A DNA stretch of 64,000 nt, taken from Pseudomonas borbori. GTDB taxonomy: Bacteria; Pseudomonadota; Gammaproteobacteria; Pseudomonadales; Pseudomonadaceae. This document shows positions 23,408-33,067 of this stretch, one piece after another (positions within the stretch are counted from its first letter, which is position 1; every line of letters begins with the position of its first letter). Under the pieces are notes generated by a model that was given only the letters and a program-made list of their open reading frames with translations, did no database searches and was not told the DNA's origin. Where the stretch lies: positions 186,001 to 250,000 of the forward strand of contig NZ_FOWX01000002.1 of the NCBI RefSeq assembly GCF_900115555.1. The letters are read 5' to 3'. The position numbers were made by a program, and so were the translations under genes.

Positions 23408-25330
23408 TCAGCCTTCCAGTTCGGCCCAACGCTCCAGCAGCTTATCCAGTTCATGCTGCTGATGTTGCAAACGGGCCAACACCTCGGCACTTTTCTCCGC
23501 GCTTTGCTGGTAAAACGCCGGTGCGCCGATCTGCGCCTCCAGTGCGGCTATCTGCACCTCCAGCGCGTCGATCTGCGCGGGAAGCGCCTCCAGCTCGCGC
23601 TGCACCTTGTAACTGAGCTTCTTCTTGGCAGCAGGCGCATTGGCAACCGGCGCCGCCTCAGGTGCAGGCGCGGCCTCGACTACCGCGGACGTCAGTTCGG
23701 CCTTGCCGGCCTTGGTTTCGCCAACCCCGAGCAAGCGCGGCGAACCGCCCTGGCGCAGCCAGTCCTGATAACCGCCGACATATTCACGCACCTTGCCCTC
23801 GCCTTCGAAGACCAGGGTGCTGGTCACCACGTTGTCGAGGAAGGCCCGGTCGTGGCTGACCATCAGCACGGTACCCTTGAACGTCAGCAAAACCTCTTCG
23901 AGCAGCTCGAGGGTTTCCACGTCGAGGTCGTTGGTCGGCTCGTCCAGCACCAGCAGGTTGGCCGGCTTGCTGAACAGCTTGGCCAGCAACAGGCGCGCAC
24001 GCTCGCCGCCCGACAGCGCCTTGACCGGCGTGCGGGCGCGTTGCGGGCTGAACAGGAAGTCGCCCAGGTAGCTCAGCACATGCCGGCTTTGCCCATCGAT
24101 CTCGATAAAGTCGCGGCCTTCGGCGACGTTGTCGATCACGGTTTTTTCCAGGTCGAGCTGATGGCGCAGCTGATCGAAGTAAGCCACGTCGATGCGCGTG
24201 CCTTCCTTGACGCTGCCGCTGCTCGCCTGCAGGCCACCGAGCATCAGCTTGAGCAAGGTGGTCTTGCCGGTGCCGTTGGCGCCGAGCAGGCCGATACGGT
24301 CCTCGCGCTGCAGGACCATGGAGAAGTCCTTGATCAGCAACGGTCCGCCCGGATGAGCGAAACTGACGTTCTCCAGCACCATTACCTGCTTGCCGGACTT
24401 ATCGGCGGTATCCAGCTGGATATTGGCCTTGCCGGTACGTTCACGGCGCTCGCTGCGCTCGACCCGCAAGGCCTTCAACGCCCGCACGCGCCCTTCATTA
24501 CGGGTGCGCCGGGCCTTGATGCCCTGGCGAATCCACACCTCTTCCTGGGCCAGGCGTTTGTCGAACAGGGCATTGGCCACCTCTTCGGCAGCCAGGGTGG
24601 CTTCCTTGTGCACCAGGAAGCTGGCGTAGTCGCCATTCCAGTCGATCAGGCCGCCGCGATCCAGCTCGAGGATGCGCGTCGCCAGGTTTTGCAGGAAGGC
24701 GCGGTCGTGGGTAATGAACAGCACGGCACCGTTGAAGCCCAGCAGCGCCTCTTCCAGCCAGGCGATGGCGCCGATATCGAGGTGGTTGGTCGGCTCGTCG
24801 AGCAACAGCAGATCCGGCTCGGAGACCAGCGCCTGGGCCAACAGCACCCGCCGCCGCCAGCCGCCGGACAATTCGGCCAGGGTCTTGTCGGCCGGCAACT
24901 GCAAGCGACTCAGGGTGCTATCGACCAGTTGCTGCAGGCGCCAGCCGTCACGGGCCTCGAGGTCATGCTGGACATGCATGAGCTTGTCCAGATCGGCCTC
25001 GGTGACGATGTTCTGGCTCAGGTGGTGATACTGCGCCAGCAGCTCGCCGACCCCGTCCAGGCCCTGGGCAACCACATCGAAGACCGTCCGTCCGTCGGCG
25101 ACCGGCAGCTCCTGCGGCAACTCGCCGATCTTCAACCCCGGCGCACGCCAGACCGCGCCGTCGTCGGGCTTCTGCTCGCCCTTGACCAGCTTCAACATGC
25201 TCGACTTGCCGGTGCCATTGCGGCCAATGATGCACGCCCGCTCGCCACGCGCAATCTGCCAAGACACCTTGTCCAGCAGCGGCATGGCGCCGTAGGCCAG
25301 GGAAACATCGGTGAACTTAAGCAGGGTCAT
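23408..25330 (-). CDS. uup: ABC-F ATPase Uup
   Basis: Uup is a soluble ABC-F protein linked to translation and to suppression of transposon excision. The 640-residue protein has two ATPase cassettes: Walker A GRNGTGKSS at residues 36-44 with LSGGWRRRV, and GANGTGKTT with LSGGERARL. Between them lies the basic linker (KARRTRNEGRVRALKALRVE). The C-terminal about 80 residues form a predicted coiled coil after an Ala/Pro spacer, which separates Uup from other ABC-F types. Start at the ATG 25330 (MTLLKFTDVSLAYG); the upstream frame is non-coding. Confidence 0.93.
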   Translation of the reverse strand: MTLLKFTDVSLAYGAMPLLDKVSWQIARGERACIIGRNGTGKSSMLKLVKGEQKPDDGAVWRAPGLKIGELPQELPVADGRTVFDVVAQGLDGVGELLAQYHHLSQNIVTEADLDKLMHVQHDLEARDGWRLQQLVDSTLSRLQLPADKTLAELSGGWRRRVLLAQALVSEPDLLLLDEPTNHLDIGAIAWLEEALLGFNGAVLFITHDRAFLQNLATRILELDRGGLIDWNGDYASFLVHKEATLAAEEVANALFDKRLAQEEVWIRQGIKARRTRNEGRVRALKALRVERSERRERTGKANIQLDTADKSGKQVMVLENVSFAHPGGPLLIKDFSMVLQREDRIGLLGANGTGKTTLLKLMLGGLQASSGSVKEGTRIDVAYFDQLRHQLDLEKTVIDNVAEGRDFIEIDGQSRHVLSYLGDFLFSPQRARTPVKALSGGERARLLLAKLFSKPANLLVLDEPTNDLDVETLELLEEVLLTFKGTVLMVSHDRAFLDNVVTSTLVFEGEGKVREYVGGYQDWLRQGGSPRLLGVGETKAGKAELTSAVVEAAPAPEAAPVANAPAAKKKLSYKVQRELEALPAQIDALEVQIAALEAQIGAPAFYQQSAEKSAEVLARLQHQQHELDKLLERWAELEG

Positions 25331-25645
25331 GGCACGCCTCGATAATACAGCGACTGATAAACAGGCAGGTAACGGCTGCGAAAGCGCAAGCAATGAACGG
25401 CGATCTGCGCGCCCCAGCCCTACCCTGCGGAGATTATCACCGCAAAAAACTTGTTTGCCGACGCCCGCGGGCTCCGACAAAAACTGGGCGCGCATTCTAA
25501 CCGAGATGAACCGCGAATTTGCGGGCTATTTTCATTGAGGCGCCAGTCGGCAGCCGGCTTTCACCTGCCCCCGGCAAAAGGCTAAGCTAGATGTATCAAG
25601 CGTCGGTTCCGCCGGCGCTTACTTATTTGCCTATCCGGAAGTGTC
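25331..25645. other. 315-bp divergent intergenic region between uup and slt
   Basis: The region presumably holds the promoters of uup (minus) and slt (plus). I see no convincing gene, terminator or operator. Confidence 0.5.
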
Positions 25646-27574
25646 ATGCGCGGCCACCTGTTTCGCCTGTTCTCCTGCTTGATCCTCTCTGCCGCGACGG
25701 CCACAGCCGCTCAGGCTGTCAGCCTGACCCAACAGCGCCAGTACTATGACGAGGCCAAGGCCGCCCTGGCCAAGGGCGACAAAGGCCCTTATCAGCGCTA
25801 TGCCAGTGCCCTGCGCGATTACCCGCTGGAGCCTTACCTGGCCTATGAAGAGCTGACCGCCCGACTCAAATGGGCCAGCAATGACGAGATCGAGAAATTC
25901 CTCGCCGAACATGGCGACCTGCCGCAAGCCGGCTGGATGAAACTGCGCTGGCTGCGCTGGCTGGCCGAACGCGGCGAGTGGCAAACCTTCATCAACCATT
26001 ACGACCCGGCGCTGAACTTCACCGAACTGGATTGCCTCTACGGCCAATACCAACTGAGCCACGGCATGCTGGCCGAGGGTTTTGCCAGCGCCGAGAAGCT
26101 CTGGCTGGTCGGCAAGTCGCAACCCAATGCTTGCGATCGCCTGTTCGAGCAGTGGGCAGCCAAGGGCAAACTCAGCGAAGAAATGCGCTGGAAACGCGCC
26201 AAACTCGCAGCCGAAACCCGCAACTATGGCCTGGCCAACTACCTGATCAAGGGGCTGCCGACCCTGGGCAACCACGGCAAACTGTTGCTCGAAGTGGCGC
26301 AGAAACCACAGATCCTCAGCCAAACCGCGCGCTTCAGCCGCAACGATCAGGCCATGGCCGATGTCGTGGGTCTCGGCCTGCGCCGCCTGGCCCGGCAAGA
26401 CCCGGAAAAAGCACTGGCGCTGCTGGATGGCTACGCCCAGCGCATGAAGTTTTCCAGCGAGGAAAAAGTCGCCATCGCCCGTGAAATCGGCCTGACCCTG
26501 GCGAAACGCTTCGACGCCCGCGCCCTCAAGGTAATGGCCCAGTACGACCCGCAACTGCGCGACAACACCGTCAGCGAATGGCGTGCACGCCTGCTGCTAC
26601 GCCTCGGCCGCTGGGACGACGCACACCAGCTGACTCGCCAGATGCCTGCAGAACTGGGCCAGACCAACCGCTGGCGTTACTGGCAGGCACGCAGCCTGCA
26701 ATTGGCCCAACCCAACAGCCAGGAAGCGCAAGCGCTCTACCAGGGCCTGGCCAAGGAGCGTGATTTCTACGGCTTCATGGCCGCCGATCAGGTCAAGGCG
26801 TCTTACCAACTGAACAACAAGCCGTTGCAACTTTCGGCCAAGACCCTGCAGAAGGTGCGCAACGCCGCCGGCATTCGCCGCGCCATGGAATTCCACGCGC
26901 GCGGCCAGATCGTCGATGGCCGCCGCGAGTGGTACCACGTCAGCCGCCTGTTCAGTCGCGACGAACTGGTTGCCCAGGCCCGCCTGGCATACGACATGGG
27001 CTGGTACTTCCCGGCGATTCGCACCATCAGCCAGGCACAGTACTGGGACGATCTGGATGTGCGCTTCCCCATGGCCCACCGCGAACCGCTGACCATCGAG
27101 TCGAAGAAACGCGGCCTGCACTCCAGCTGGGTATTTGCCATCACCCGCCAGGAAAGCGCCTTCATGGCCGACGCCAAGTCCCCGGTCGGCGCCATGGGCC
27201 TGATGCAGTTAATGCCGGCGACCGCCAGGGAGACCGCACGCAAGTTCGGCATTCCCTTGAGCAACCCGAACAATGCCCTGCTGCCGAATGTGAACATCCA
27301 GCTCGGCGCCGCCTACCTGAGCCAGGTCTACGGGCAATTCAACGGCAACCGAGTGCTCGCCTCCGCCGCCTACAACGCCGGCCCTGGCCGGGTACGGCAG
27401 TGGTTGCGTGGCGCCGACCACCTGGCCTACGACGTCTGGATCGAGAACATTCCGTTCGACGAAACCCGCCAGTACGTACAGAACGTGCTGTCTTATTCGG
27501 TGATCTACGGACAGAAGCTCAACGCCCCGCAACCGCTAATTGCCTGGCACGAGCGTTATTTCGACGATCAGTAG
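25646..27574 (+). CDS. slt: soluble lytic murein transglycosylase
   Basis: Slt70-type periplasmic enzyme that cleaves glycan strands to 1,6-anhydromuropeptides, the substrates later handled by NagZ. The 642-residue protein has a signal peptide (ends TAAQAVS). A long helical superhelix fills residues 30-470. The goose-lysozyme-like catalytic domain has the general acid E503 in ITRQESAFMADAKSPVGAMG, followed by LMQLMPATARETA and AYNAGPGRVRQW. Length and motifs are complete. Confidence 0.94.
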   Translation: MRGHLFRLFSCLILSAATATAAQAVSLTQQRQYYDEAKAALAKGDKGPYQRYASALRDYPLEPYLAYEELTARLKWASNDEIEKFLAEHGDLPQAGWMKLRWLRWLAERGEWQTFINHYDPALNFTELDCLYGQYQLSHGMLAEGFASAEKLWLVGKSQPNACDRLFEQWAAKGKLSEEMRWKRAKLAAETRNYGLANYLIKGLPTLGNHGKLLLEVAQKPQILSQTARFSRNDQAMADVVGLGLRRLARQDPEKALALLDGYAQRMKFSSEEKVAIAREIGLTLAKRFDARALKVMAQYDPQLRDNTVSEWRARLLLRLGRWDDAHQLTRQMPAELGQTNRWRYWQARSLQLAQPNSQEAQALYQGLAKERDFYGFMAADQVKASYQLNNKPLQLSAKTLQKVRNAAGIRRAMEFHARGQIVDGRREWYHVSRLFSRDELVAQARLAYDMGWYFPAIRTISQAQYWDDLDVRFPMAHREPLTIESKKRGLHSSWVFAITRQESAFMADAKSPVGAMGLMQLMPATARETARKFGIPLSNPNNALLPNVNIQLGAAYLSQVYGQFNGNRVLASAAYNAGPGRVRQWLRGADHLAYDVWIENIPFDETRQYVQNVLSYSVIYGQKLNAPQPLIAWHERYFDDQ

Positions 27575-27652
27575 ATGTTAGCTGCAAGCCAATCAGGATG
27601 GGGTGCGCAGGCAACCCATCGCGATTGCAGCTTATGACCTAAAGCGTGCGGA

Positions 27653-28456
27653 TTACTCCAACACCTCGACCGCCATGCCGAGCTTCAGCTCGCCGCCGCC
27701 CTGATTGATCAGGTTCTGACCGAAGTACAGTTCGCCATCACGGGCGCGGTAGGTCTTCAGCGTAGCCAGCGGTTCACGGTCGGCGCTGCGCTCGCCGGTC
27801 AGCGGGTCAATGGTTGTGAGGATGCAACGGGTGCAGCCCTTGGCCACGCGAAATTCGACGTCGCCGATGCGAATCCGCCGCCAGCTATCTTCGGCATAGG
27901 CGGCCCCGCCCTCGACCACCAGATTCGGCCGGAAACGCAGCATTTCCAGTGGCCGACCGACCCGCGCCGACAAATCATCCAGCGAAGCCTGACCGATCAA
28001 CAGCAGGGGAAAACCGTCGGCGAAGCCGACTTTCTGTTCCGCGCTGAGATTGCCTGCGATATAACGCGCCCGCTCGGCGGGCACATGCACCAGGCGGCAG
28101 GGCTTGCCGATAAAGCGGCTCAACCACTCGGCCGCTTCATCGCCGGCGTCCGGGACATAGAGGCTGTCGCTCCAGATAAACACCCCGCGCAACATGGCAT
28201 CGGGGTCCGGCAAGGGGACGTCGAGCGCTGGAAAACCGGGCGCACTCAGGGTCAGGCCACCCGTGGCAGTGTGCCGCGCCAGCAATTGGCTCATATGCGG
28301 CAAGGCCCGCTGGGTAAGAAAGCGCCCGTTCTGTGCATCGACTACCATCCAGCGACGGTCACCGACCACACCCAGGGCATCCAGCTGAATGTCAGTCAGC
28401 GGTTCGGCGATGGCGGACTTCAGTGGATAACGGTACAACCCGGAGAGACGTAACAT
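27653..28456 (-). CDS. MOSC-domain protein, YcbX type
   Basis: A 267-residue protein with the MOSC N-terminal beta barrel (LYRYPLKSAIAEPL, GDRRWMVVD) and C-terminal MOSC domain (RFRPNLVVEGG, then KGCTRCILTTIDPLTG). The cysteine in that last block is the expected molybdenum ligand. YcbX-like proteins reduce N-hydroxylated compounds using Moco. Moco genes moaB, moeA and mobA lie about 12 kb away. Its ATG (28456-28454) overlaps the ATG of the divergent neighbour by two bases. Confidence 0.88.
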   Translation of the reverse strand: MLRLSGLYRYPLKSAIAEPLTDIQLDALGVVGDRRWMVVDAQNGRFLTQRALPHMSQLLARHTATGGLTLSAPGFPALDVPLPDPDAMLRGVFIWSDSLYVPDAGDEAAEWLSRFIGKPCRLVHVPAERARYIAGNLSAEQKVGFADGFPLLLIGQASLDDLSARVGRPLEMLRFRPNLVVEGGAAYAEDSWRRIRIGDVEFRVAKGCTRCILTTIDPLTGERSADREPLATLKTYRARDGELYFGQNLINQGGGELKLGMAVEVLE

Positions 28457-28934
28457 GAGCCAGCTTCCCGTTTGGCAAAAAGCCCTTATACGAGTAACCC
28501 GGCGTACTCACAAGCCCGCGCTGGTTTTCGCCCTGGCGATCCTGCTGAGTGCCTGCAGCGGCAACCCACCTGGAAATCTGGGGGTGATCGACGGGCGTCT
28601 GGCACCCTGCCCGCAGTCGCCCAACTGCGTCAGCAGCCAGGCCAGTGATGAGGCGCAGCGGATCGAGCCGCTGCCGCTCAAGGGCAGTCCGAGCCAGACC
28701 CAGGCACTGTTGGCCAGACTATTGGCCGACGAACCGCGGGCACGCCTGATCGAGCAGGACGCGAATTACCTGCGCGCCGAATTCAGCAGCCGGGTGCTGC
28801 GCTTCGTCGATGATGTGGAGTTCCTGATCGGCGAACAGGCCGTCGATGTGCGCTCGGCCTCACGCCTGGGCTACTCGGATCTGGGGGTCAACCGCAAGCG
28901 CATCGAGCACCTGCGCCAACGCCTCGGCGAGTAG
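28455..28934 (+). CDS. DUF1499 lipoprotein
   Basis: A 159-residue product with an unusually long basic n-region, a hydrophobic stretch (ALVFALAILLSAC) and a lipobox LLSAC at about residue 34, so a lipoprotein is likely. The rest is the DUF1499 domain: CPQSPNCVSS with paired cysteines, EFLIGEQAVDVRSASRLGYSDLG and NRKRIEHLRQRL at the end. The family is uncharacterised. GGAGAG lies seven bases before the ATG. The start codon overlaps that of the divergent MOSC gene. Confidence 0.83.
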   Translation: MSQLPVWQKALIRVTRRTHKPALVFALAILLSACSGNPPGNLGVIDGRLAPCPQSPNCVSSQASDEAQRIEPLPLKGSPSQTQALLARLLADEPRARLIEQDANYLRAEFSSRVLRFVDDVEFLIGEQAVDVRSASRLGYSDLGVNRKRIEHLRQRLGE

Positions 28935-29017
28935 CAGTAGCGGCTGCCTGGCCGCAATCGGCGCAACGCAAAAAATGGCGGGCTGTCGCGGCGCTCCGAA
29001 CGGATCACCGCTCGCCC

Positions 29018-29953
29018 TTACTCGCTCGGCTCATCCCGCATCAGGCGCTCGCGGATCACGTCGACCAGCTTGTCCGGCTGGAACTTGGAGAGGAAGTTGT
29101 CGCAACCGACCTTTTTCACCATGGCTTCGTTGAAGCTGCCGGACAGCGAGGTATGCAGCACCACGTAGAGATCCTTCAGGCGCGGATCCTGACGGATCTC
29201 GGTGGTCAGGCGGTAGCCGTCCATCTCCGGCATTTCCGCATCGGTGAACACCATCAACAACTTGTCGGTCAGCACCGCGCCGGCATCGGCCCATTTCTTC
29301 AGCATCTGCAGGCCTTTCAGGCCATCGGTGGCCACATGCATCTTCAGGCCCAGCTGCGACAGGGTATCGCGCAGCTGCGCCAGGGCCACACTGGAGTCGT
29401 CCACCAGCAGCACCTCACGCCCGCGCGCCCGCTCCAGCACGGGATCGGCCAGGCGGTCACCGGAAATTTTGGCGTTGTAGGGCACGATCTCGGCCAACAC
29501 CTTTTCCACGTCGATGATCTCCACCAACTGCTCTTCGACCTTGGTGATCGCCGTCAGGTAATGCTGACGCCCGGCGCCACCCGGTGGTGGCAGGATGGAT
29601 TCCCAGTTGAGGTTGAGAATGCGATCGACGCCGCCCACCAGGAAAGCCTGCACCGAGCGGTTGTACTCGGTGACGATGATGGTGCTGCGCTCATCCGGCA
29701 CTATCGGGCGCATGCCGATGGCTTGCGACAGATCGATGACCGGCAGGGTCTGGCCGCGCAGACTGACCACCCCGCAGACGAAGCGATGGCGGTGCGGCAT
29801 CAGCGTCAGCTTGGGCATCTGCAGGACTTCCTGCACCTTGAACACGTTGATCGCGAACAACTGCCGCCCAGCCAGGCGAAACATCAGGATTTCCAGGCGA
29901 TTCTCGCCCACCAGTTGGGTGCGTTGATCCACCGAGTCGAGAATGCCAGCCAT
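29018..29953 (-). CDS. cheV: chemotaxis coupling protein CheV
   Basis: CheV fuses a CheW-like coupling domain to a receiver domain and tunes chemoreceptor arrays. In this 311-residue protein the CheW part covers about residues 15-165 (FAINVFKVQEVLQMPKL, VCGVVSLRGQTLPVIDL). The receiver begins EVLLVDDSSVALAQL and has the phospho-acceptor Asp in MVFTDAEMPEMDGY. The ATG at 29953 has GGAG six bases upstream. A second CheV is encoded at 42939-43823; the two are only moderately alike. No other che genes are adjacent. Confidence 0.92.
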   Translation of the reverse strand: MAGILDSVDQRTQLVGENRLEILMFRLAGRQLFAINVFKVQEVLQMPKLTLMPHRHRFVCGVVSLRGQTLPVIDLSQAIGMRPIVPDERSTIIVTEYNRSVQAFLVGGVDRILNLNWESILPPPGGAGRQHYLTAITKVEEQLVEIIDVEKVLAEIVPYNAKISGDRLADPVLERARGREVLLVDDSSVALAQLRDTLSQLGLKMHVATDGLKGLQMLKKWADAGAVLTDKLLMVFTDAEMPEMDGYRLTTEIRQDPRLKDLYVVLHTSLSGSFNEAMVKKVGCDNFLSKFQPDKLVDVIRERLMRDEPSE

Positions 29954-30081
29954 TGCGCGCTCCAAATTGTTTATCGAATCCAGTTACAGCAAGGGTATCG
30001 GCCAGGAGCGACAGCGCTGAAGCCGACCAGGCGCCATCTTGCACGAGCCGGCGCACCGGTGCCAGCCAAGTGCCATCGCCG

Positions 30082-30978
30082 TCACTCGCGCAGTAGCGGC
30101 GAATCCGTCGGCAAATGCACCCGCAACGCATTGCGCCGCGCGGAAAACCGCAGTTGCCGACTTTCCAGCGGTTCGCCATCCAGATTCACATCCAGACCTT
30201 CCGGCGCCTCGATCTCCACCCAGGGCAAGCGCGCGCTGAGTGCAACGCTTTGCAAGCCATTGATCCCGCCGGACAACAAGGTACCCAGGGTGCCGACCAC
30301 ATCCTCCGCGGCAGGGACGATGCAGACATCCAGCAAGCCGTCATTCACCCGTGCCTGCGGACACAGCAGATGTCCGCCGCCAGCCTGGCGCCCATTACCG
30401 ATGCCCATGGCAATGAACTCGCCCTCCCAGAGGAAATCCGGCCCGCTGAAGCGGCCAAAGGCCGAGCGTACCTCGGCAAAGCGGGTCAGGCCGGTGAGAA
30501 AATAGGCCGCGCCGCCAAGCAGGCGCTTGAGGTCTTCGGAGGTGTTGGCGGTGACATTGGAACCGAAGCCGCCCGTGGCCATATTGAGGAAAAGCTGACC
30601 ATCGACCTCACCCAGATCGATCGGCTGCGCCGGCGCATCGAGCAACGCCAGAGCCTCGAGCGGAGTCAGTGGCAGCCCTGCGGCATTGGCGAAGTCGTTG
30701 GCGGTACCGAGCGGCAGCAGCACCAGGCTGGCTCCGGTTTGCGCCAGCGCCATCGCTTCGGCCACCTCACGCAACAGGCCGTCGCCACCCCCGGCGATCA
30801 GGATCGGATAGCCGGCCTGCAGGGCCTCGCCGACCAGCCGACGGGCGTCACCCGCCTCCCAGGTGACCCGCACATCGAGCTGCCAGCCATCCTCACGGCG
30901 CGTCTGCACCGCGGAGCGCACCTCCTGGTTGCCGGCTTGCTTGCCGTGCAGGATCAATAATGCCTTGCGTTCGCTCAT
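30082..30978 (-). CDS. YegS-like lipid kinase (diacylglycerol kinase catalytic family)
   Basis: A 298-residue protein of the DAGK_cat family. It has the nucleotide motif GGGDGLLREVAEA and the substrate loop LPLGTANDFANAAGLP, both diagnostic of YegS/DgkB enzymes that phosphorylate lipid or sphingoid alcohols. The C-terminal beta domain ends with LDVNLDGEPL. True substrate unknown; E. coli YegS phosphorylates phosphatidylglycerol in vitro. Start at ATG 30978 (MSERKALLILHGKQ). It stands alone on the minus strand between cheV and the kinase operon. Confidence 0.88.
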   Translation of the reverse strand: MSERKALLILHGKQAGNQEVRSAVQTRREDGWQLDVRVTWEAGDARRLVGEALQAGYPILIAGGGDGLLREVAEAMALAQTGASLVLLPLGTANDFANAAGLPLTPLEALALLDAPAQPIDLGEVDGQLFLNMATGGFGSNVTANTSEDLKRLLGGAAYFLTGLTRFAEVRSAFGRFSGPDFLWEGEFIAMGIGNGRQAGGGHLLCPQARVNDGLLDVCIVPAAEDVVGTLGTLLSGGINGLQSVALSARLPWVEIEAPEGLDVNLDGEPLESRQLRFSARRNALRVHLPTDSPLLRE

Positions 30979-31087
30979 AGCCAGCGCCTTGGAAGCCAAT
31001 CGGGTCGAAACGGTATGGACAACGAAACGTCCGCAAAGGTGCGCCAGCGCTCAAACGCAAAATAGCGCCCGCCTGGCGCAGCACGCA

Positions 31088-32422
31088 TCACTCGCCGGCA
31101 GGCAGATCGACCGCGTCCTCGCCTTGCGGCGGCTGCCTGCGGGGCAGCCAGACGGTGAAAGCAGCGCCTTGGCCCAGTTCGCTCTCGACTTCCAGGCGGC
31201 CATGGTGCTTGGTCACGATACTGTAAGACACCGACAGGCCGAGGCCGGTGCCCTGCCCGACCGGCTTGGTGGTGAAGAAGGGGTCGAACAAGCGGGTCAG
31301 ATTCTCCGGGGCAATGCCGCTGCCACTGTCGCGCACCCGCACGAACACCCAGTCATCCTCGGCGCCGGTTTCCAGCCAGATAGTGCCTTGCCCCTCGATG
31401 GCATGGGCGGCATTGATGATCAGGTTCATGAACACCTGGTTGAGCTGCGAGCCGAGACACTGCACCGGCGGCAACTCACCATAGCTCTTGACCACCTCGG
31501 CCTTGAACTTGATCTCGTTCCAGATCACGTTGAGCGTGCTGTCGAGGCCCTTGTGCAAATCGGCCTCCTGCCAGTCGCCCGAGTCGATATGGGAGAAGTC
31601 GCGCAGATCCTGGACGATCTGCTTGACTCGCTCCAGGCCCTGGCGTGACTCACGCACCAGGTCGGCCATGTCGCTGCGCAGGAAATCGTAGTCCAGCGCC
31701 TGATTGGCCTGCTCCAGTTGTGCGCGCAAGGCCGCATCCTGATGTTCGGCGGCCAGCGCCTGGTAGCTCTCGATCAGGCGGAACAGGTCACCGACATAAC
31801 GCTCCAGACTGCTGAAGTTGGAATAGACGTAACCCACCGGGTTATTGATCTCGTGGGCAACGCCTGCGGCCAGCTGGCCGATCGCCGCCATTTTCTCCGA
31901 CTGCAGCAGTTGCGCCTGGGTGTCTTCGAGCTTGCGAATCAGACGTGCCTGCTCGCTCTGTTCGGCACGCAGCAGTTGATTGAGCTGCTCCAGTTGCAGG
32001 TGCTGGGCCGCGGTTTCGGTGGCATCGGAGATGGTCAGGCAAACATATTTGACGGTGCCTGCGGCCTCCATCATCGGCGAGAAGGTGCAATTCTGGTACA
32101 TCATGTCGGTCGAGCCGGTGATCGGCCGGCTGCCGGAGAAACTGAACAGGTGCGGGCGTTGCTGCCAGGAAGTGAACGCCAGATTGTGCAAGGCGAACAC
32201 CCCGTCGACTTTCTTCTGCACCCACAGCCGCGGCAATTCCGGAAACAGCTCGAACAGCGACCGCCCCCTGACCTCGTCGCAATCCTTGCCGCTGTGGATC
32301 GCCATGAAATCGTTCCAGAACGCTACCCGGTACTGGCTATCGAGCAACAAGACGCCGAGATTGATGCTCTGCAGCACCGCCACCAACTCCGCAGGCAATA
32401 CCTCTCCTGGTGCAAACGTCAT
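31088..32422 (-). CDS. PAS-domain sensor histidine kinase
   Basis: A 444-residue cytosolic kinase with no membrane segment. A PAS domain (about 15-135, LGVLLLDSQYRVAFWNDFM) is followed by a coiled coil (140-178). The HisKA box has H190 in AAGVAHEINNPVGYVYSN, and the ATPase domain has N-box NLIINAAHAI, DSGSGIAPENL and GTGLGLSVSYSI. The HEINNP H-box is typical of the group-4-like kinases that often pair with stand-alone receivers. It is the last gene of a three-gene operon after a CheC-like phosphatase (27 bp gap) and a CheY-like receiver. The signal is unknown. Confidence 0.88.
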   Translation of the reverse strand: MTFAPGEVLPAELVAVLQSINLGVLLLDSQYRVAFWNDFMAIHSGKDCDEVRGRSLFELFPELPRLWVQKKVDGVFALHNLAFTSWQQRPHLFSFSGSRPITGSTDMMYQNCTFSPMMEAAGTVKYVCLTISDATETAAQHLQLEQLNQLLRAEQSEQARLIRKLEDTQAQLLQSEKMAAIGQLAAGVAHEINNPVGYVYSNFSSLERYVGDLFRLIESYQALAAEHQDAALRAQLEQANQALDYDFLRSDMADLVRESRQGLERVKQIVQDLRDFSHIDSGDWQEADLHKGLDSTLNVIWNEIKFKAEVVKSYGELPPVQCLGSQLNQVFMNLIINAAHAIEGQGTIWLETGAEDDWVFVRVRDSGSGIAPENLTRLFDPFFTTKPVGQGTGLGLSVSYSIVTKHHGRLEVESELGQGAAFTVWLPRRQPPQGEDAVDLPAGE

Positions 32423-32449
32423 CTCGTATCCTTATTCCGATGATCTGAG

Positions 32450-33067
32450 CTAGATATCGTTCAGCAACTGATCGATCACCTCGATAACGGTGGCCACCGT
32501 GTCTTCGGTGATGCATACCAGCAGGTCGCAATAGAAACTGTGGGTCGCGACTTCGAAGTGGATCTCCAGCACCAGCGCCTGGTGGCCACGCAACTCCTCG
32601 GCACCGAGTACCTCCTGCAGCGAACGCCCGCGCGACAGCAGCGAGGGCGAACCGTAACTCACCTTGATATCGACCTGCTGCGCCAGACTATTGATACAGG
32701 CCCCGGTGAGGATATTGGTGACGTCCAGCATCAGCTCATCCTGAATGCTGTGTTTTTCCACGCCTTCATAGCCCATCAGGTCGGCCAACTGATCGGCGCC
32801 ATTGTCACCAAAGCAGACCATCACCTCGCCGCGCAGGCGGCCGAGAAAGGACTGGCGGGTGATGATGGCCGGTTGGCTGGCGATCATCAGTTGGCTCAAC
32901 AGACTGGTATTGGTCACGTCGACGGCATGGATGCGCGGCACTGACAGAGTGACGAAGGTTTCGGTCAAGCGGGCCAGGCGGTCAGCGCCCTGGCCCATGG
33001 CCACGTTCATCAGTTCCTGCAGGGCATCGCGCTGTTCTTCACTCAGGTTCGCCAGTTGGCTGCTCAT
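32450..33067 (-). CDS. CheC-family phosphatase
   Basis: A 205-residue CheC/CheX/FliY-family protein, which dephosphorylates CheY-P. Both family half-sites are visible with exact spacing. Site 1 is D14-x3-E18-x2-N21-x22-P44 (DALQELMN...P), fully canonical. Site 2 is E111-x3-D115-x2-N118-x22-P141 (ELMLDVTN...P), with the acidic residues swapped relative to the consensus. Its ATG directly abuts the stop of the CheY-like gene (TAG ATG), so the two are translationally coupled, and the receiver is the obvious substrate. Confidence 0.88.
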   Translation of the reverse strand: MSSQLANLSEEQRDALQELMNVAMGQGADRLARLTETFVTLSVPRIHAVDVTNTSLLSQLMIASQPAIITRQSFLGRLRGEVMVCFGDNGADQLADLMGYEGVEKHSIQDELMLDVTNILTGACINSLAQQVDIKVSYGSPSLLSRGRSLQEVLGAEELRGHQALVLEIHFEVATHSFYCDLLVCITEDTVATVIEVIDQLLNDI

